37,097 bases of DNA from Microbacteriaceae bacterium UBA4731 (GCA_002404115.1 DHJB01000050.1:1-37097), one strand, 5' to 3'; positions 14,007 through 24,864 are shown, counted from the stretch's first letter. The notes: generated from the sequence alone by a model not told the origin. Numbers and translations are program-made.

Positions 14007-14843
14007 GTGAAGGACGCAGCCTCGACCACCGACCAGCCCGCCACCACTGTGCCGGCGAACTCCGTGCCGGCCAGCCAGGCCCTGCTCGACTCGCTCTGGG
14101 ATTTCGGCGATCCGGCGGCATCGGCCGAGCGCTTTCGCCGTGCGGCGGACGACCAATCCCACGGTGACCTCGCCAGGGCCGAACTGGCCACGCAGCTGGC
14201 CAGGGCCCTCGGGCTGCTGGGAGAGTTCGACGGGGGCGACTCCGTGCTCGACGCCGTGCTCGACGGTGCAGGTCACCCAGCGAACCACCTGGCGAAGCAC
14301 CCACCCGAGCGGCTGGAGGCGCGGATCGCGCTCGAGCGCGGTCGCCTGCGCCTGAGCGCGGGGGCGCCGGAAGATGCCGTGCCCCTGTTCACCCTGGCCG
14401 CGCGGAAGGCGGCATCCGTGGGAGCGCAGTTCCTGGCCCTCGACGCGCTCCACATGCTCGCCATCGGCGACGCCGGGCACGAGGAGGAATGGGCGGCAGA
14501 GGGGCTCTCCGTGCTGGAGAAGTCGACGGATTCCCGCACCCGGCGGTGGGGCGTCGCGCTGCACAACAACCTGGGCTGGCACCTGCACGACTCGGGCCGG
14601 GCTGAGGAGGCCCTGCCGGAGTTCCAGGCGGCGCTCGCCGCCGCGGAGGCCGTGGGAACCACCGACCAGCAGTTCATCGGCCGGTGGGCCGTCGCCCGGT
14701 GCCTGCGCACCCTCGGCCGCACCGACGAGGCCCTGCCCATCCAGATGCGACTCGCGGCCGAAAGGCCCGGCGACGAATTCGTGCTCGCAGAACTGTCCGA
14801 ACTCGCCGCTTCGTCCGAGGTCGCGCCTACGATCGAAGTATGA
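14007..14843 (+). CDS. TPR-like repeat protein, unknown function
   Basis: 278 residues from a GTG. Helical pairs of TPR type are visible: LARAELATQLARALGLLGEF, RIALERGRLRLSAGAPEDAV, VALHNNLGWHLHDSGRAEEA and AVARCLRTLGRTDEALPIQM. There is no signal peptide or membrane segment, so it should be cytoplasmic. The TGA overlaps the recG start (ATGA), which couples their translation. Similar tetratricopeptide proteins sit ahead of recG in related actinobacteria, but their binding partners are not known to me. The first 25 residues are a disordered Thr/Ala/Pro stretch. Confidence 0.8.
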   Translation: MKDAASTTDQPATTVPANSVPASQALLDSLWDFGDPAASAERFRRAADDQSHGDLARAELATQLARALGLLGEFDGGDSVLDAVLDGAGHPANHLAKHPPERLEARIALERGRLRLSAGAPEDAVPLFTLAARKAASVGAQFLALDALHMLAIGDAGHEEEWAAEGLSVLEKSTDSRTRRWGVALHNNLGWHLHDSGRAEEALPEFQAALAAAEAVGTTDQQFIGRWAVARCLRTLGRTDEALPIQMRLAAERPGDEFVLAELSELAASSEVAPTIEV

Positions 14844-17029
14844 CCGGTTCGGACGCTGCCGCAGACACCACCGAGGTCGTCACGCTCGACAGCAAGCTCA
14901 GCGGCGTCGTCGGCGGCCGCACCGCCGACGCCATCACGAAGGCCTTCGGGATGGTCACCGTCGGCGACCTGCTCAGCCACTACCCGCGCCGCTACGCCCG
15001 CCGGGGCGAGCTGACCGCGCTCAGCGAGCTTCCCCAGGGCGAGACCGTCACCATCGTCGCAGAGGTGCTCGACGTTACCAAGCGCGTCATGAAGACGCGC
15101 AAGGGGACGATCGTCGAGGCGAAGATCTCCGACGGCAAAGGCATCCTCACCCTCCTCTTCTTCAATCAGCCCTGGCGCGCCGACGAACTCCTCAAGGGCA
15201 AGCGCGGCATGTTCTCCGGCACGGTGTCCGACTACCGGGGCAACCTCCAGCTCGCCCACCCCAATTACCAGATCTTCGACGCCCACACGGATGCCGGACC
15301 CGACGACGCGGCGGCGGCGAGCCGGTGGGCGATGGCGCCGATCCCCGTCTACCCGGCCAGCGCCGCTGTTTCCAGCTGGCAGGTGCAGAAGACGGTCGAG
15401 CTCGTGCTCGAGAGCCTCGGACCGGTACCGGATCCGATCCCCGGCGAGGTCCGCGCCGAGCTCGGACTACTGCCACACCGCACGGCGCTCGAGCTGATCC
15501 ACAAACCGGAGACCGACTCGGACTGGCGCAGGGCCAGGGACACGCTGCGCTTCACGGAGGCCTTCGTGCTGCAGTGCGCGCTCGTGCAGCAGCACACGCT
15601 GGCGCGCGAACGGCGCACAACGGCCCGCGTTCCCGTGCCGGGCGGCTTCCTCGCCCGGTTCGATGCGACGCTGCCCTTCGCGCTCACCGCCGACCAGGAG
15701 GTCGTAGGCGGCGAGATCGCGCGGGACATCGGCCAGACGGCCCCCATGAACCGGCTCGTGCAGGGCGAGGTGGGCTCGGGCAAAACCGTCGTGGCGCTCC
15801 GGGCCATGCTCGCCGTTGCCGACAGCGGAGGGCAGGCCGCGCTCCTCGCCCCCACCGAGGTGCTCGCCGCCCAGCACCTGCGCTCCATCGTGTCCGTGCT
15901 CGGCCCCGACCTCGCGGCCGAGCTCATGCCGACCCTGCTCACCGGGCAGCTTCCCGTCGCCGAGCGGCGCAAGGCGATGCTCCGCATCGTCTCCGGCCAG
16001 GCGCGCATCGTGATCGGCACGCACGCCCTGCTCGGGGACACCGTGACGTTCTTCGACCTGGGCCTCGTCGTCGTCGACGAGCAGCACCGGTTCGGCGTCG
16101 ACCAGCGCGAGGCGTTGCGGCTGAAGGGCGCCACCCCGCCGCATGTTCTGGTACTCACCGCGACTCCCATTCCGCGGACGATTGCCATGACCGTGTTCGG
16201 CGACCTGGACGTGAGCACCATCGCGATGCTGCCCGCCGGCCGGCAGGGCATCGAGAGCTTCGTCGTTCCGCTCGCGGAGAAACCCGTGTGGGCCGTGCGC
16301 GTGTGGAAGCGCCTCGCCGAGGAGTTGGCGCTCGGCCGCCAGGGCTTCGTGGTCTGCGCTGCCATCGCCGCGAAGGAGCCGGAGGAGGGCGAGGTGATCG
16401 ACGCGGACGCGGCGGCGCCGTCATCCGTTGAATCGCTGCTCGCCGACCTGCGCCGGAACTCCGTGCTCGCCTCCGCCCGCATCGAACCCCTGCACGGGCG
16501 CATGCCGAGCGAGGAGAAAGACCGAACCATGCGGGCCTTCGCCGCCGGCGAGATCGACGTGCTCGTGGCCACGACAGTCATCGAGGTCGGCGTCGACGTG
16601 CCCAACGCCTCGGCCATGGTCGTGATGGATGCCGACCGCTTCGGCGTCTCGCAGCTGCACCAGCTCCGCGGCCGAGTGGGCCGGGGCGGGGTGCCGGGCC
16701 TGTGTCTCCTCGTCACGACGGCGGAGACCGGGTCGCTCGCCCGCGACCGCGTCGAGGCCGTGGCGGCCACGCTCGACGGGTTCGAGCTGGCGCAGGTCGA
16801 CCTGGAGCTCCGCCGGGAGGGCAACGTGCTCGGCAGCATGCAGTCGGGCGGACGGTCCTCACTCCGTCTGCTGCGGGTGGCCACCGACGGCGACCTGATC
16901 ATCCAGGCGCGCGCCCACGCCGAACACCTCATCGGTGGCGACCCTGCCCTCCGCACAATTCCGGCCCTGCGGGAGGCCGTCCAGCGCCGACTCGACGACT
17001 CCGAACGCGCCTCGCTGACGAAGGGCTGA
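14840..17029 (+). CDS. recG: ATP-dependent DNA helicase RecG
   Basis: 729 residues from the ATG that overlaps the previous stop. RecG remodels stalled forks and Holliday junctions. The N-terminal wedge/OB domain is visible around VGDLLSHYPRRYARRGELT and the VTIVAEVLDV strand. The helicase core has Walker A GEVGSGKT (about 309-316), motif II as DEQHRFGVDQRE (about 413-424, the RecG-specific DEQH form), LTATPIPRTIAMT, and motif VI QLRGRVGRGG. The length is typical of actinobacterial RecG. It is followed by a 63-bp gap to coaD with its own promoter-like hexamer. Confidence 0.97.
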   Translation: MTGSDAAADTTEVVTLDSKLSGVVGGRTADAITKAFGMVTVGDLLSHYPRRYARRGELTALSELPQGETVTIVAEVLDVTKRVMKTRKGTIVEAKISDGKGILTLLFFNQPWRADELLKGKRGMFSGTVSDYRGNLQLAHPNYQIFDAHTDAGPDDAAAASRWAMAPIPVYPASAAVSSWQVQKTVELVLESLGPVPDPIPGEVRAELGLLPHRTALELIHKPETDSDWRRARDTLRFTEAFVLQCALVQQHTLARERRTTARVPVPGGFLARFDATLPFALTADQEVVGGEIARDIGQTAPMNRLVQGEVGSGKTVVALRAMLAVADSGGQAALLAPTEVLAAQHLRSIVSVLGPDLAAELMPTLLTGQLPVAERRKAMLRIVSGQARIVIGTHALLGDTVTFFDLGLVVVDEQHRFGVDQREALRLKGATPPHVLVLTATPIPRTIAMTVFGDLDVSTIAMLPAGRQGIESFVVPLAEKPVWAVRVWKRLAEELALGRQGFVVCAAIAAKEPEEGEVIDADAAAPSSVESLLADLRRNSVLASARIEPLHGRMPSEEKDRTMRAFAAGEIDVLVATTVIEVGVDVPNASAMVVMDADRFGVSQLHQLRGRVGRGGVPGLCLLVTTAETGSLARDRVEAVAATLDGFELAQVDLELRREGNVLGSMQSGGRSSLRLLRVATDGDLIIQARAHAEHLIGGDPALRTIPALREAVQRRLDDSERASLTKG

Positions 17030-17080
17030 CCGTCCAGCTTGAGCTTGCCGAACCGGGGAGCTTCGGCGTCGGTGTAGCAC

Positions 17081-17086
17081 TAGGGT
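17081..17086 (+). promoter_or_regulatory. -10 hexamer of coaD, leaderless layout
   Basis: TAGGGT lies 6 nt before the coaD ATG. No ribosome site precedes the start and no clear -35 is visible. Confidence 0.45.
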
Positions 17087-17092
17087 GATCGT

Positions 17093-17577
17093 ATGCGCAG
17101 GATCGCCGTCGTCCCTGGTTCATTTGACCCCGTCACCCTCGGGCATCTCGACGTGATCGAACGGGCCGCCGGGCTCTTCGACGAGCTCCACGTGCTCGTC
17201 GTGCACAACCCAGCCAAGACCGCGATGTTCCCCATCGCCCAGCGGGTGTCGCTCCTCGAACAGTCGATCCGGGAAGCCGGCCTGCCGGACAACATCACCG
17301 TGTCCTCGTGGACCATGGGCCTGCTCGTCGACTACTGCCTCGACGTCGGTGCCAGCGTGCTGGTCAAGGGCATCCGATCACAGGTCGACGTGGCATACGA
17401 AACCCCGATGGCCATCGTCAATCGCAACCTGGCCGCCGTCGAGACGATCTTCCTGCTGCCCAACCCGGCCAACGCGCACGTGTCCAGTTCGCTCGTCAGG
17501 CAGGTGGCGGAACTCGGCGGCGACGTCGCCCCTTACGTTCCCCCGGCCGTGGCCCAATACCTGCAGCGGGCGAGCGC

Positions 17578-17581
<4 letters not shown>
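17093..17581 (+). CDS. coaD: Pantetheine-phosphate adenylyltransferase
   Basis: 162 residues. It transfers AMP from ATP to 4'-phosphopantetheine, the fourth step of coenzyme A synthesis. The nucleotidyltransferase motifs are [10 protein letters not shown] (9-18, with the T-x-G-H signature) and the later [16 protein letters not shown] block, which corresponds to the ISSTxVR motif. [15 protein letters not shown] is the phosphopantetheine-binding segment. The length is normal. The stop overlaps the start of the MoxR ATPase gene by 4 nt (ATGA), so coaD heads the following operon, although no functional link between them is known. Confidence 0.96.
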
Positions 17582-18618
<1,037 letters not shown>

Positions 18619-18623
18619 CCGTC

Positions 18624-19976
18624 ATGTCAGCGACGTCGGCCCGTGCCCGCCCGGCCTGGTTGCCCCGGCTGACCCGGCGCGGGGGGATGTTCCTCGCGGT
18701 CGGCGGTGCGCTCTTCCTCAACGCGCTGGTCATCAACCGCCGCGACCTCCTCTTCGTCGCGTGCCTGCTCCTGGTCGTTCCCGCCGTCGCGCTCGTCTAC
18801 GTCACCATCCGCCCGGCCAGGATGCGGGTGACCCGGACCTTCCGCCCGGCCATCGCTCCGGCCGGCACCGACGCCGTCGTCTCCCTCCAGCTCCGCAACC
18901 TCTCCCTCCGGCCGCTGCACGGCGCACGCTGGCGCGACACGGCCTCCGACGGGCTTCACGTCCCGCCCGGCGGCCCGCTGCCCGGCCTCGACCGCTACGA
19001 GGGCGGCCCGAGCGACGGAGCCGACAGCGTCCGGCTCGAATACACCGTGACCCCCCTGCGCCGCGGCCTGTATGCCTGCGGTCCGCTCATGCTCGGCCGC
19101 CACGACCCGTTCGGCCTCGCCGTGAGCGAACGGTCGGTCGGGGAACCGCATGATCTGGTCGTGACGCCGCGCGTCACCGCGCTGCCCGGCCATCGCCTGT
19201 CGGCCGGGAGTGGGGACGGGACGATCCGCGACCTGGTCCGCCAGAGCAACCCGAACTCGGACGAGCTCATCGCGAGGGAATACCGCCCGGGGGATCCGCT
19301 GCGCCGGGTGAACTGGCCGGCGACGGCGAGGCACGGCGAGATCATGGTGCGCCAGGAGGAGCAGCGCAGCAACCCGGAGGCGCGCATCATCCTCGACACG
19401 ACCCTCGCCGGCCGGCCGGAGTACGCGTCAACCCAGGGCGGGGACAGGGCCCGCCGCCACGAGCAGGCGTTCGAACTCGCGATCGAACTCACGGCATCCG
19501 TCGGACTGCACCTGCTCGAGAACGGCTTCCTGCTCGAGGTGGTCGAACTGGGTCGGAGCCAGCTGGCCCCTGGAACGGCCAGGGGGCAGGGCGGCCTCCA
19601 CGGCGACCCCCCGACGCCCTTCCTGCCGCTGGGCGGCGGCCGGCTCCTGCTCGAGGGACTGGCGAACCTCGCGCCCGTGCAGCGGACGGCGCCCGATGAG
19701 TCAGCCGGGGGTGCGGCCGCGCGCGCGCTGGGCGGGCGGATGCCGACCTTCGCGGTGCTCACCGACATCGACGCCCAGGATGCCACGGAGCTGGTCGCCC
19801 TCCGCGGCCAGTGCAACCCGGCCGTCGCCTTCATCATCGACACCATGAGCCGCAGCGCGGTCGAACGGCTGCGGGACGCCGGGTGGACCTGCGTCGGACT
19901 CCGCAGCCCCCGCGACATAGCGGCGGCTTGGGACCAGGCCACGAGCGAGCGGGGAGCCGTCCGTGACCTCGCCTGA
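18624..19976 (+). CDS. DUF58 domain membrane protein
   Basis: 450 residues. Two N-terminal membrane helices (GMFLAVGGALFLNALVI and LLFVACLLLVVPAVALVYV) are followed by a beta-rich region and the DUF58 signature REYRPGDPLRRVNWPATAR (about 215-235). DUF58 proteins are the usual partners of MoxR ATPases and carry a von Willebrand A-like fold in the cytoplasm. It starts 5 nt after the ATPase gene and overlaps the transglutaminase gene start by 14 nt. An Ala/Gly-rich linker (GTARGQGGLHGDPPTPF, about 315-335) is of unknown use. Confidence 0.9.
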   Translation: MSATSARARPAWLPRLTRRGGMFLAVGGALFLNALVINRRDLLFVACLLLVVPAVALVYVTIRPARMRVTRTFRPAIAPAGTDAVVSLQLRNLSLRPLHGARWRDTASDGLHVPPGGPLPGLDRYEGGPSDGADSVRLEYTVTPLRRGLYACGPLMLGRHDPFGLAVSERSVGEPHDLVVTPRVTALPGHRLSAGSGDGTIRDLVRQSNPNSDELIAREYRPGDPLRRVNWPATARHGEIMVRQEEQRSNPEARIILDTTLAGRPEYASTQGGDRARRHEQAFELAIELTASVGLHLLENGFLLEVVELGRSQLAPGTARGQGGLHGDPPTPFLPLGGGRLLLEGLANLAPVQRTAPDESAGGAAARALGGRMPTFAVLTDIDAQDATELVALRGQCNPAVAFIIDTMSRSAVERLRDAGWTCVGLRSPRDIAAAWDQATSERGAVRDLA

Positions 19977-22329
19977 GTCGGCGCCGCGCCGTCCCGGTCG
20001 TGAGCAACGAGCCCAGTGGGAGCTCGGCCTGGCGCTGCTGCTGCTCCTGGTCGTGGGTTGCGGCGCGCTCGCCCCGCTGCTGCGAGGAACGGGCTGGTGG
20101 TGGGCGATGGCGCTGGTCGCCGCCGCGGTGCTCATGGGCTGCGCTGTGCTCCGGCGGCTCGGCGTGGTCCGGTCCCTCGTGCCGGTCGCCGCGCTCGGCA
20201 TCCTCCTCGCCACGCTCACCCTGTTGTTCGGCGGAGGAACCGGCCTGCTCTGGCTCGTTCCGACGCCGGAGACCATCGACCGGTTCCAGGGCCTCGTGGA
20301 CTCCGGGCTCACCTCGATCCAGCGGCAGAGCACGCCGGCCGAGGCGATCCCCGGCATAATCTTCCTGCTCGCGGCGGGGGCCGGCCTGATCGGCATCCTG
20401 ATGGATGTCCTCGCCGTCACCTTCCGGTGGCCCGCGCTCGCCGGGCTGCCCGTACTGGTTCCGATCGCGGTGCCCGGGCTGCTCGTCGAGGGCGGCGCGG
20501 ATCCGCTTGCCCTCGTGTTCACGGCCTCGGCCTATCTCGTGCTGCTGCGAGTGGACGTGCGCGTGCGCCGGAGCGCGGAGGCCAGGCATCCGTTCGGGGG
20601 CGGCGACGCCCCGCGCGTGTTCGCCCCCGTGCCCCGCCGCGGCCCCGGTCCGCTCTGGGGGGCGATCACGGTCGGCAGCATCGGCGTCGTGAGCGCCCTG
20701 GTGCTGAGCACGTCGACGCCGGTGATCACGGACGGCGGCCTGTTCGGCGGGGGAGGGACCGGCGTCCTGTTCGGGGCAGGCGTCAGCCCCCTGATCGACC
20801 TGGGCGAAGACCTCAGGCGTCCGCAGGCCGGACCGGCCCTGCACTACACGACCACGGCCGACTCCCCGCCGTACCTCAAGCTCCTCACGCTCGACCAGTT
20901 CGTGGGCACGACCTGGACGGCACGGTCGGCCCCGGCCGACACCTCCAACACCGTCGATGACATTGGCGAGCCGCCGGGGCTCTCGCCCCAGGTCGAGACG
21001 ACGCAGACCAGGACGGGCATCGTCATCGACGGAGTTCAGACGAACCTGCTGCCCACGCCGGCCCCGCCCAAACGAGTCGTCGGGCTCGACGGTACCTGGT
21101 ATTGGAACAGCAGCACCCTCACGATCGCCAGCACGGACACGACCACCCGCGGGCAGCAATACACCGTCACCGCGATCGAGCTCAAGCCGACGGCTGCGCA
21201 ACTGCGGGACTCCACCGGGAGATACCCGTCGAGCGTCGCCCAGAGCCTCCGCCTGCCGCCCCGGCGCCCCGCCATCATCGAGCAGACGGCCAAGACCGTG
21301 ACCCGGGGCACCGACTCCTCCTACGATGCCGCAGTGGCCCTGCAGGACTACCTCCGCAGCGGCGTGTTCAGCTACGACACCGAGGCGCCCGTCGATGCCG
21401 GCTACGACGGCGGGGGAGCCGACGTCATCGGCACCTTCCTCAAGATCAAGAAGGGCTATTGCGTGCACTTCGCGTCGGCCATGGCCATCATGGCGCGCAC
21501 GCTCGGCATCCCGGCTCGGATTTCGCTCGGCTACCTGCCCGGCGCCCCGTCCACGAATGCCGAGGAGGGGGTCGACCGGTTCAACGTCGACTCCCATGAT
21601 CTGCACGCCTGGCCGGAGCTGTACTTCGTCGGCGTCGGCTGGGTGCCGTTCGAGCCGACTCCGGGGCGCGGCACCGTGCCGGACTACGCGCGACCGGCCG
21701 ATGTCCCGCTGTCGACGAGCACGCCGGGCGCCACCGCACCGACCAGTGCGCCGCGCTCTGGCGACCCCGGGATCCGGGCCGACACCGGGTCGTCTAACCC
21801 CAGCTCCGGTCGGCAGAGCGCCGCGGCCACCCTGCTGAACCTGGGCGCGTTGCTCGCGCTCGTGCTCGCGGTGCTGCTCGCGCCCGGCGGAACCCGGGCC
21901 ATCCGCCGGGCCAGGCGCCGGTACCGCATCCGTTCGGGCCGAGGCGGTCCGGCGGATGCCTGGGCCGAACTCTGCGACACCGCCATCGACCACGGCGTGC
22001 GGGTGAGCGACACGGAAACGCCGCGGGAACTCGTCGCCCGGCTGTCGACGCTCCCGGGCCTGGCCGGCGGGCCGGGGGCGGATCCGAGTTCCGACGGCGG
22101 GGCGGCGCTCGAGCGTCTCCTTATCGCGACGGAACGGCACCGCTACGACCGACCCGGCCGCGGGGAGGCGCCGGACGGCGCCGCACTCGCGGATGACCTC
22201 GACCGCGTCATCCGCACGATCCACTCGGGCGCCGACCGGCGCGCGCGCTGGCGGGCGACCGCACTGCCCGCGTCGCTCTGGCCGGCCGCCCTGGGGCGGC
22301 GGAACGGGCGCACCCCGCAGGGCGCGTAG
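19963..22329 (+). CDS. TgpA-like membrane transglutaminase with C-terminal DUF4129-like tail
   Basis: 788 residues from a GTG overlapping the DUF58 gene. The N-terminal 250 residues contain about six membrane helices (for example LALLLLLVVGCGALAPLL and AALGILLATLTLLFG). A long extracytoplasmic region follows. The transglutaminase core has Cys500 in KKGYCVHFASAMAIMAR and His548 in DLHAWPELYF; the third catalytic position is Glu in GWVPFEPTPG where many family members have Asp. A final membrane helix (LLNLGALLALVLAVLLAP) precedes a cytoplasmic domain ending ERLLIATERHRYDRPG, which resembles DUF4129. TgpA-type proteins are linked to the cell envelope, but the substrate is unknown. Confidence 0.9.
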   Translation: MTSPESAPRRPGREQRAQWELGLALLLLLVVGCGALAPLLRGTGWWWAMALVAAAVLMGCAVLRRLGVVRSLVPVAALGILLATLTLLFGGGTGLLWLVPTPETIDRFQGLVDSGLTSIQRQSTPAEAIPGIIFLLAAGAGLIGILMDVLAVTFRWPALAGLPVLVPIAVPGLLVEGGADPLALVFTASAYLVLLRVDVRVRRSAEARHPFGGGDAPRVFAPVPRRGPGPLWGAITVGSIGVVSALVLSTSTPVITDGGLFGGGGTGVLFGAGVSPLIDLGEDLRRPQAGPALHYTTTADSPPYLKLLTLDQFVGTTWTARSAPADTSNTVDDIGEPPGLSPQVETTQTRTGIVIDGVQTNLLPTPAPPKRVVGLDGTWYWNSSTLTIASTDTTTRGQQYTVTAIELKPTAAQLRDSTGRYPSSVAQSLRLPPRRPAIIEQTAKTVTRGTDSSYDAAVALQDYLRSGVFSYDTEAPVDAGYDGGGADVIGTFLKIKKGYCVHFASAMAIMARTLGIPARISLGYLPGAPSTNAEEGVDRFNVDSHDLHAWPELYFVGVGWVPFEPTPGRGTVPDYARPADVPLSTSTPGATAPTSAPRSGDPGIRADTGSSNPSSGRQSAAATLLNLGALLALVLAVLLAPGGTRAIRRARRRYRIRSGRGGPADAWAELCDTAIDHGVRVSDTETPRELVARLSTLPGLAGGPGADPSSDGGAALERLLIATERHRYDRPGRGEAPDGAALADDLDRVIRTIHSGADRRARWRATALPASLWPAALGRRNGRTPQGA

Positions 22330-22332
22330 AAT
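22327..22332 (+). promoter_or_regulatory. -10 hexamer of yceD operon, leaderless layout
   Basis: TAGAAT lies 7 nt before the GTG at 22340 and includes the stop codon of the transglutaminase gene. There is no Shine-Dalgarno at this start. Confidence 0.5.
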
Positions 22333-22339
22333 CTTTCTA

Positions 22340-22912
22340 GTGAGCAAGTTCAAGAAGACGCCGTACAAGATCGACGTGCGCGACATCATCAATCGCCCGG
22401 GCACCCAGCACGAACGCCGCCTCGACCTCGTCGTCCCCGAAGACCTCGGGGAGGGCCTGGTCGCCGTGAAAGCCGGCTCGACCCTCGAGCTCGACCTGCG
22501 CCTGGAGGCCATCCACGAGGGCATTCTGGTCACCGCTGAGGTATCCGGAATCGCCGCCGGAGAGTGCGGTCGGTGCCTGATTGACATCGAATTGCCTGTC
22601 CGAGTCGAGTTTGTGGAGCTTTTCGCGTATTCTCTAGACGAAGCTTTTGAATTTGAGGTTCAAGACGACCACGTGGATCTTGAACCTCTGATCAGGGATG
22701 CAGTGGTGTTGTCACTGCCGTTCCAGCCGGTCTGCCGGCGGGATTGCCCAGGTCTCGACCCCGAGACAGGGCAGCGGCTTGCCGAAGCCCCTGATCTTGA
22801 ACCGCAAGAAGCGCACGATCCCCGGTGGTCAGCACTCCTGGAATTCCAAGCTTCCGAAGACATCAGCACGGATGAAGACATCCACGCTGTACCAGACAGA
22901 GAAGAGAAGTAG
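22340..22912 (+). CDS. yceD: YceD/DUF177 family protein
   Basis: 190 residues from a GTG. DUF177 proteins are conserved just before rpmF and are thought to act in 23S rRNA accumulation or ribosome assembly. The family's conserved part is visible: [23 protein letters not shown] and, near the end, [19 protein letters not shown]. The two Cys pairs (ECGRC and VCRRDC) are typical of the actinobacterial form and may bind metal. The acidic tail is species-specific. The gene ends 2 nt before rpmF and is cotranscribed with it. Confidence 0.92.
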   Translation: MSKFKKTPYKIDVRDIINRPGTQHERRLDLVVPEDLGEGLVAVKAGSTLELDLRLEAIHEGILVTAEVSGIAAGECGRCLIDIELPVRVEFVELFAYSLDEAFEFEVQDDHVDLEPLIRDAVVLSLPFQPVCRRDCPGLDPETGQRLAEAPDLEPQEAHDPRWSALLEFQASEDISTDEDIHAVPDREEK

Positions 22913-22914
22913 TC

Positions 22915-23118
22915 ATGGCAGTCCCGAAGCGCAAGCAGTCCCGCTCCAACACCCGCTCACGTCGTTCCTGCTGGAAGGCCGAAGCCCCCACCCTGGTCAA
23001 GACCATGGAAAACGGCAAGGTCGTCTACAGCCTCCCGCACCGCGCCAAGGTCGTCACCGACTCCGCCGGAACGGCTCTGTTCATGGAATACAAGGGCCGC
23101 AAGGTAGCCGACGTTTAA
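22915..23118 (+). CDS. rpmF: 50S ribosomal protein L32
   Basis: 67 residues beginning [18 protein letters not shown], the diagnostic L32 start. Only a single Cys is present ([13 protein letters not shown]) and no CxxC pairs follow ([10 protein letters not shown] instead), so this is the zinc-free type. It is located between yceD and rnc, the conserved order. The frame is complete and the length normal. Confidence 0.97.
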   Translation: MAVPKRKQSRSNTRSRRSCWKAEAPTLVKTMENGKVVYSLPHRAKVVTDSAGTALFMEYKGRKVADV

Positions 23119-23144
23119 TCGGCCCGAATTGCGGGTTGACGTTC

Positions 23145-23837
23145 ATGACGGACGGTGAAGTGGACCTGTTGTCCTTGCAGGCAACCCTCGGCGTACAGAT
23201 CGATCAGGAACTGCTCGGTCTGGCGCTGACCCACCGGTCCTTTGCGTACGAGCACGGCGGCATCCCCACGAACGAGCGCCTGGAATTTCTCGGCGACTCG
23301 ATTTTGGGTCAGTCGGTGACTGTCATGCTCTACCGGGAGTACCCGCACCTGGACGAGGGCGACCTCGCCAAACGGCGGGCGAGCCTGGTGTCCAGTGCTG
23401 CCCTCGCTGAGGTTGCGCACGGCATCGGGCTGGGCGAATTCATCCGTCTCGGTCGCGGCGAAACCCTGACGGGTGGCCGCGAAAAGGCGTCCATCCTCGC
23501 GGACACGGTCGAGGCGCTCATCGGCGCCGTGTACCTGGACACCGGAGGCGAGGCGGCGACCGCCCTCGTGCTGCGGCTCATCGAGCCCCTGCTGTCTGAC
23601 CCCGATCGCTTCGGCGGTTCGATGGACCCCAAAACGAGCCTCCAGGAAGTGGCCGCTCAGCTGGGAACCGGCGTTCCCGTCTACTTGGTGACCGAAAGCG
23701 GCCCAGACCACGCCAAGGTGTTCGTCGCCACGGTCACCGTCGGCACCGTGGTCAGCGCGAGCGGCGAAGGCACGAGCAAGAAGCACGCCGAGATGGCTGC
23801 CGCGCTCGAGGCCTGGACCGTGCTCTCGGCCGTCTAG
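23145..23837 (+). CDS. rnc: Ribonuclease III
   Basis: 230 residues from ATG 23145; an in-frame TTG at 23136 is a weaker alternative. The enzyme cuts double-stranded RNA in rRNA precursors and mRNAs. The signature [16 protein letters not shown] (about 43-58) carries catalytic acidic residues, and [13 protein letters not shown] (about 120-132) carries the rest. The double-stranded RNA-binding domain starts near [15 protein letters not shown] (about 160) and ends [16 protein letters not shown]. The length is normal. It is separated from rpmF by 26 bp and from mutM by 19 bp, so all are probably one transcript. Confidence 0.97.
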   Translation: MTDGEVDLLSLQATLGVQIDQELLGLALTHRSFAYEHGGIPTNERLEFLGDSILGQSVTVMLYREYPHLDEGDLAKRRASLVSSAALAEVAHGIGLGEFIRLGRGETLTGGREKASILADTVEALIGAVYLDTGGEAATALVLRLIEPLLSDPDRFGGSMDPKTSLQEVAAQLGTGVPVYLVTESGPDHAKVFVATVTVGTVVSASGEGTSKKHAEMAAALEAWTVLSAV

Positions 23838-23856
23838 CCCGGCGAGACGGCCCGTC

Positions 23857-24762
23857 GTGCCCGAACTGCCCGAGGTCGAGGTTGTCCGCTCCGGCGTCGA
23901 ACTGGCCGTGACCGGCGCCGGCGTCGCCGCCGTCGAGGTCTTCGAGGAACGCTCGTTGCGCCGGCATGACCGCGCCTCAGGGGCGTTCGTCGACCTCCTC
24001 GAGGGCCGGCGCATCCTCGCCGCCGTCCGCCGCGGCAAGTTCCTCTGGCTTCCGCTGGACACAGGCAAGGCCCTCGTCATCCACCTGGGCATGAGCGGAC
24101 AGGTCTTGCTGCGCACGCCCGGCTCGGCGGAGGACCGCCAGCTGCGCATCCGCCTGCACCTGGACCACCCCGACCACGGCGAGCTGTGGCTCCATTTCGT
24201 CGACCAACGCATCTTCGGCGGCATGGCCATCGACTCGATGCAGCCCACCCTCGACGGGAGCCCCGCTGGTTTTGCCGGCACCGCGGCGGGCGACTGGTCG
24301 TCACTCATCCCCACGCAGGTGGCGCACATCGCCCGCGACCCGATCGACCCGGCCTTCTCGGCGGATGCCTTCCTCTTGGCCCTCTCCCGCAAGAAGACCG
24401 GCATCAAGCGCGCCCTGCTCGACCAGACTCTCATCAGCGGCATCGGCAATATCTACGCCGACGAGGCCCTCTTCGCCGCCCGGCTGCACTACGACCAGCC
24501 GGCCGACTCGCTGGCCAGGCCGAAGGCGACGCTGCTGCTCGGGGCGGTGCGCACCATCCTGGACCGGGCCCTCGCCGAGGGCGGCACGAGCTTCGATGCG
24601 CAGTACGTCAACGTCAACGGCGAGTCCGGCTATTTCTCCCACAGTCTCACCGCGTACGGCCAGCAGGGCAAACCGTGCCCGCGCTGCGGCACGATCCTCG
24701 TGCGCGAGCAGTTCATGAACCGCTCCTCGCACCTCTGCCCGCGCTGCCAGCGCCGCCGCTGA
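23857..24762 (+). CDS. mutM: Formamidopyrimidine-DNA glycosylase
   Basis: 301 residues from a GTG; the mature protein begins PELPEVEVV, with the catalytic N-terminal Pro and Glu. It removes 8-oxoguanine and opened purines and cuts the strand by beta/delta elimination. RRGKFLWLPLD holds the conserved Lys near residue 59, SGIGNIYADEALFAA is the helix-two-turns-helix, and the C-terminal zinc finger is CPRCG...CPRCQRR with four Cys. The length is as expected. It is followed by a 204-bp gap that contains a perfect 16-bp inverted repeat and the smc start region. Confidence 0.97.
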   Translation: MPELPEVEVVRSGVELAVTGAGVAAVEVFEERSLRRHDRASGAFVDLLEGRRILAAVRRGKFLWLPLDTGKALVIHLGMSGQVLLRTPGSAEDRQLRIRLHLDHPDHGELWLHFVDQRIFGGMAIDSMQPTLDGSPAGFAGTAAGDWSSLIPTQVAHIARDPIDPAFSADAFLLALSRKKTGIKRALLDQTLISGIGNIYADEALFAARLHYDQPADSLARPKATLLLGAVRTILDRALAEGGTSFDAQYVNVNGESGYFSHSLTAYGQQGKPCPRCGTILVREQFMNRSSHLCPRCQRRR

Positions 24763-24785
24763 CGCGCTGTCGCCCCGCGTGGTTC

Positions 24786-24864
24786 GAATTCGACGGAGAT
24801 TTTGCGCAAAACGGGCCCAGGGCATCCGTTTCGGCCCCAATCGGCCAGAATCTCCGTCGAATTC
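24786..24864. repeat. Perfect 16-bp inverted repeat between mutM and smc
   Basis: GAATTCGACGGAGATT (24786-24801) and AATCTCCGTCGAATTC (24849-24864) with a 47-nt spacer. It probably ends the rnc-mutM transcript before smc. No T-tract follows either arm. Confidence 0.65.

Noticed and set aside
19834..22587. 917-codon minus-strand frame opposite the transglutaminase gene
   Set aside because: The plus strand carries membrane helices and a catalytic Cys/His set; the minus frame is low-complexity Arg/Gly/Ala.
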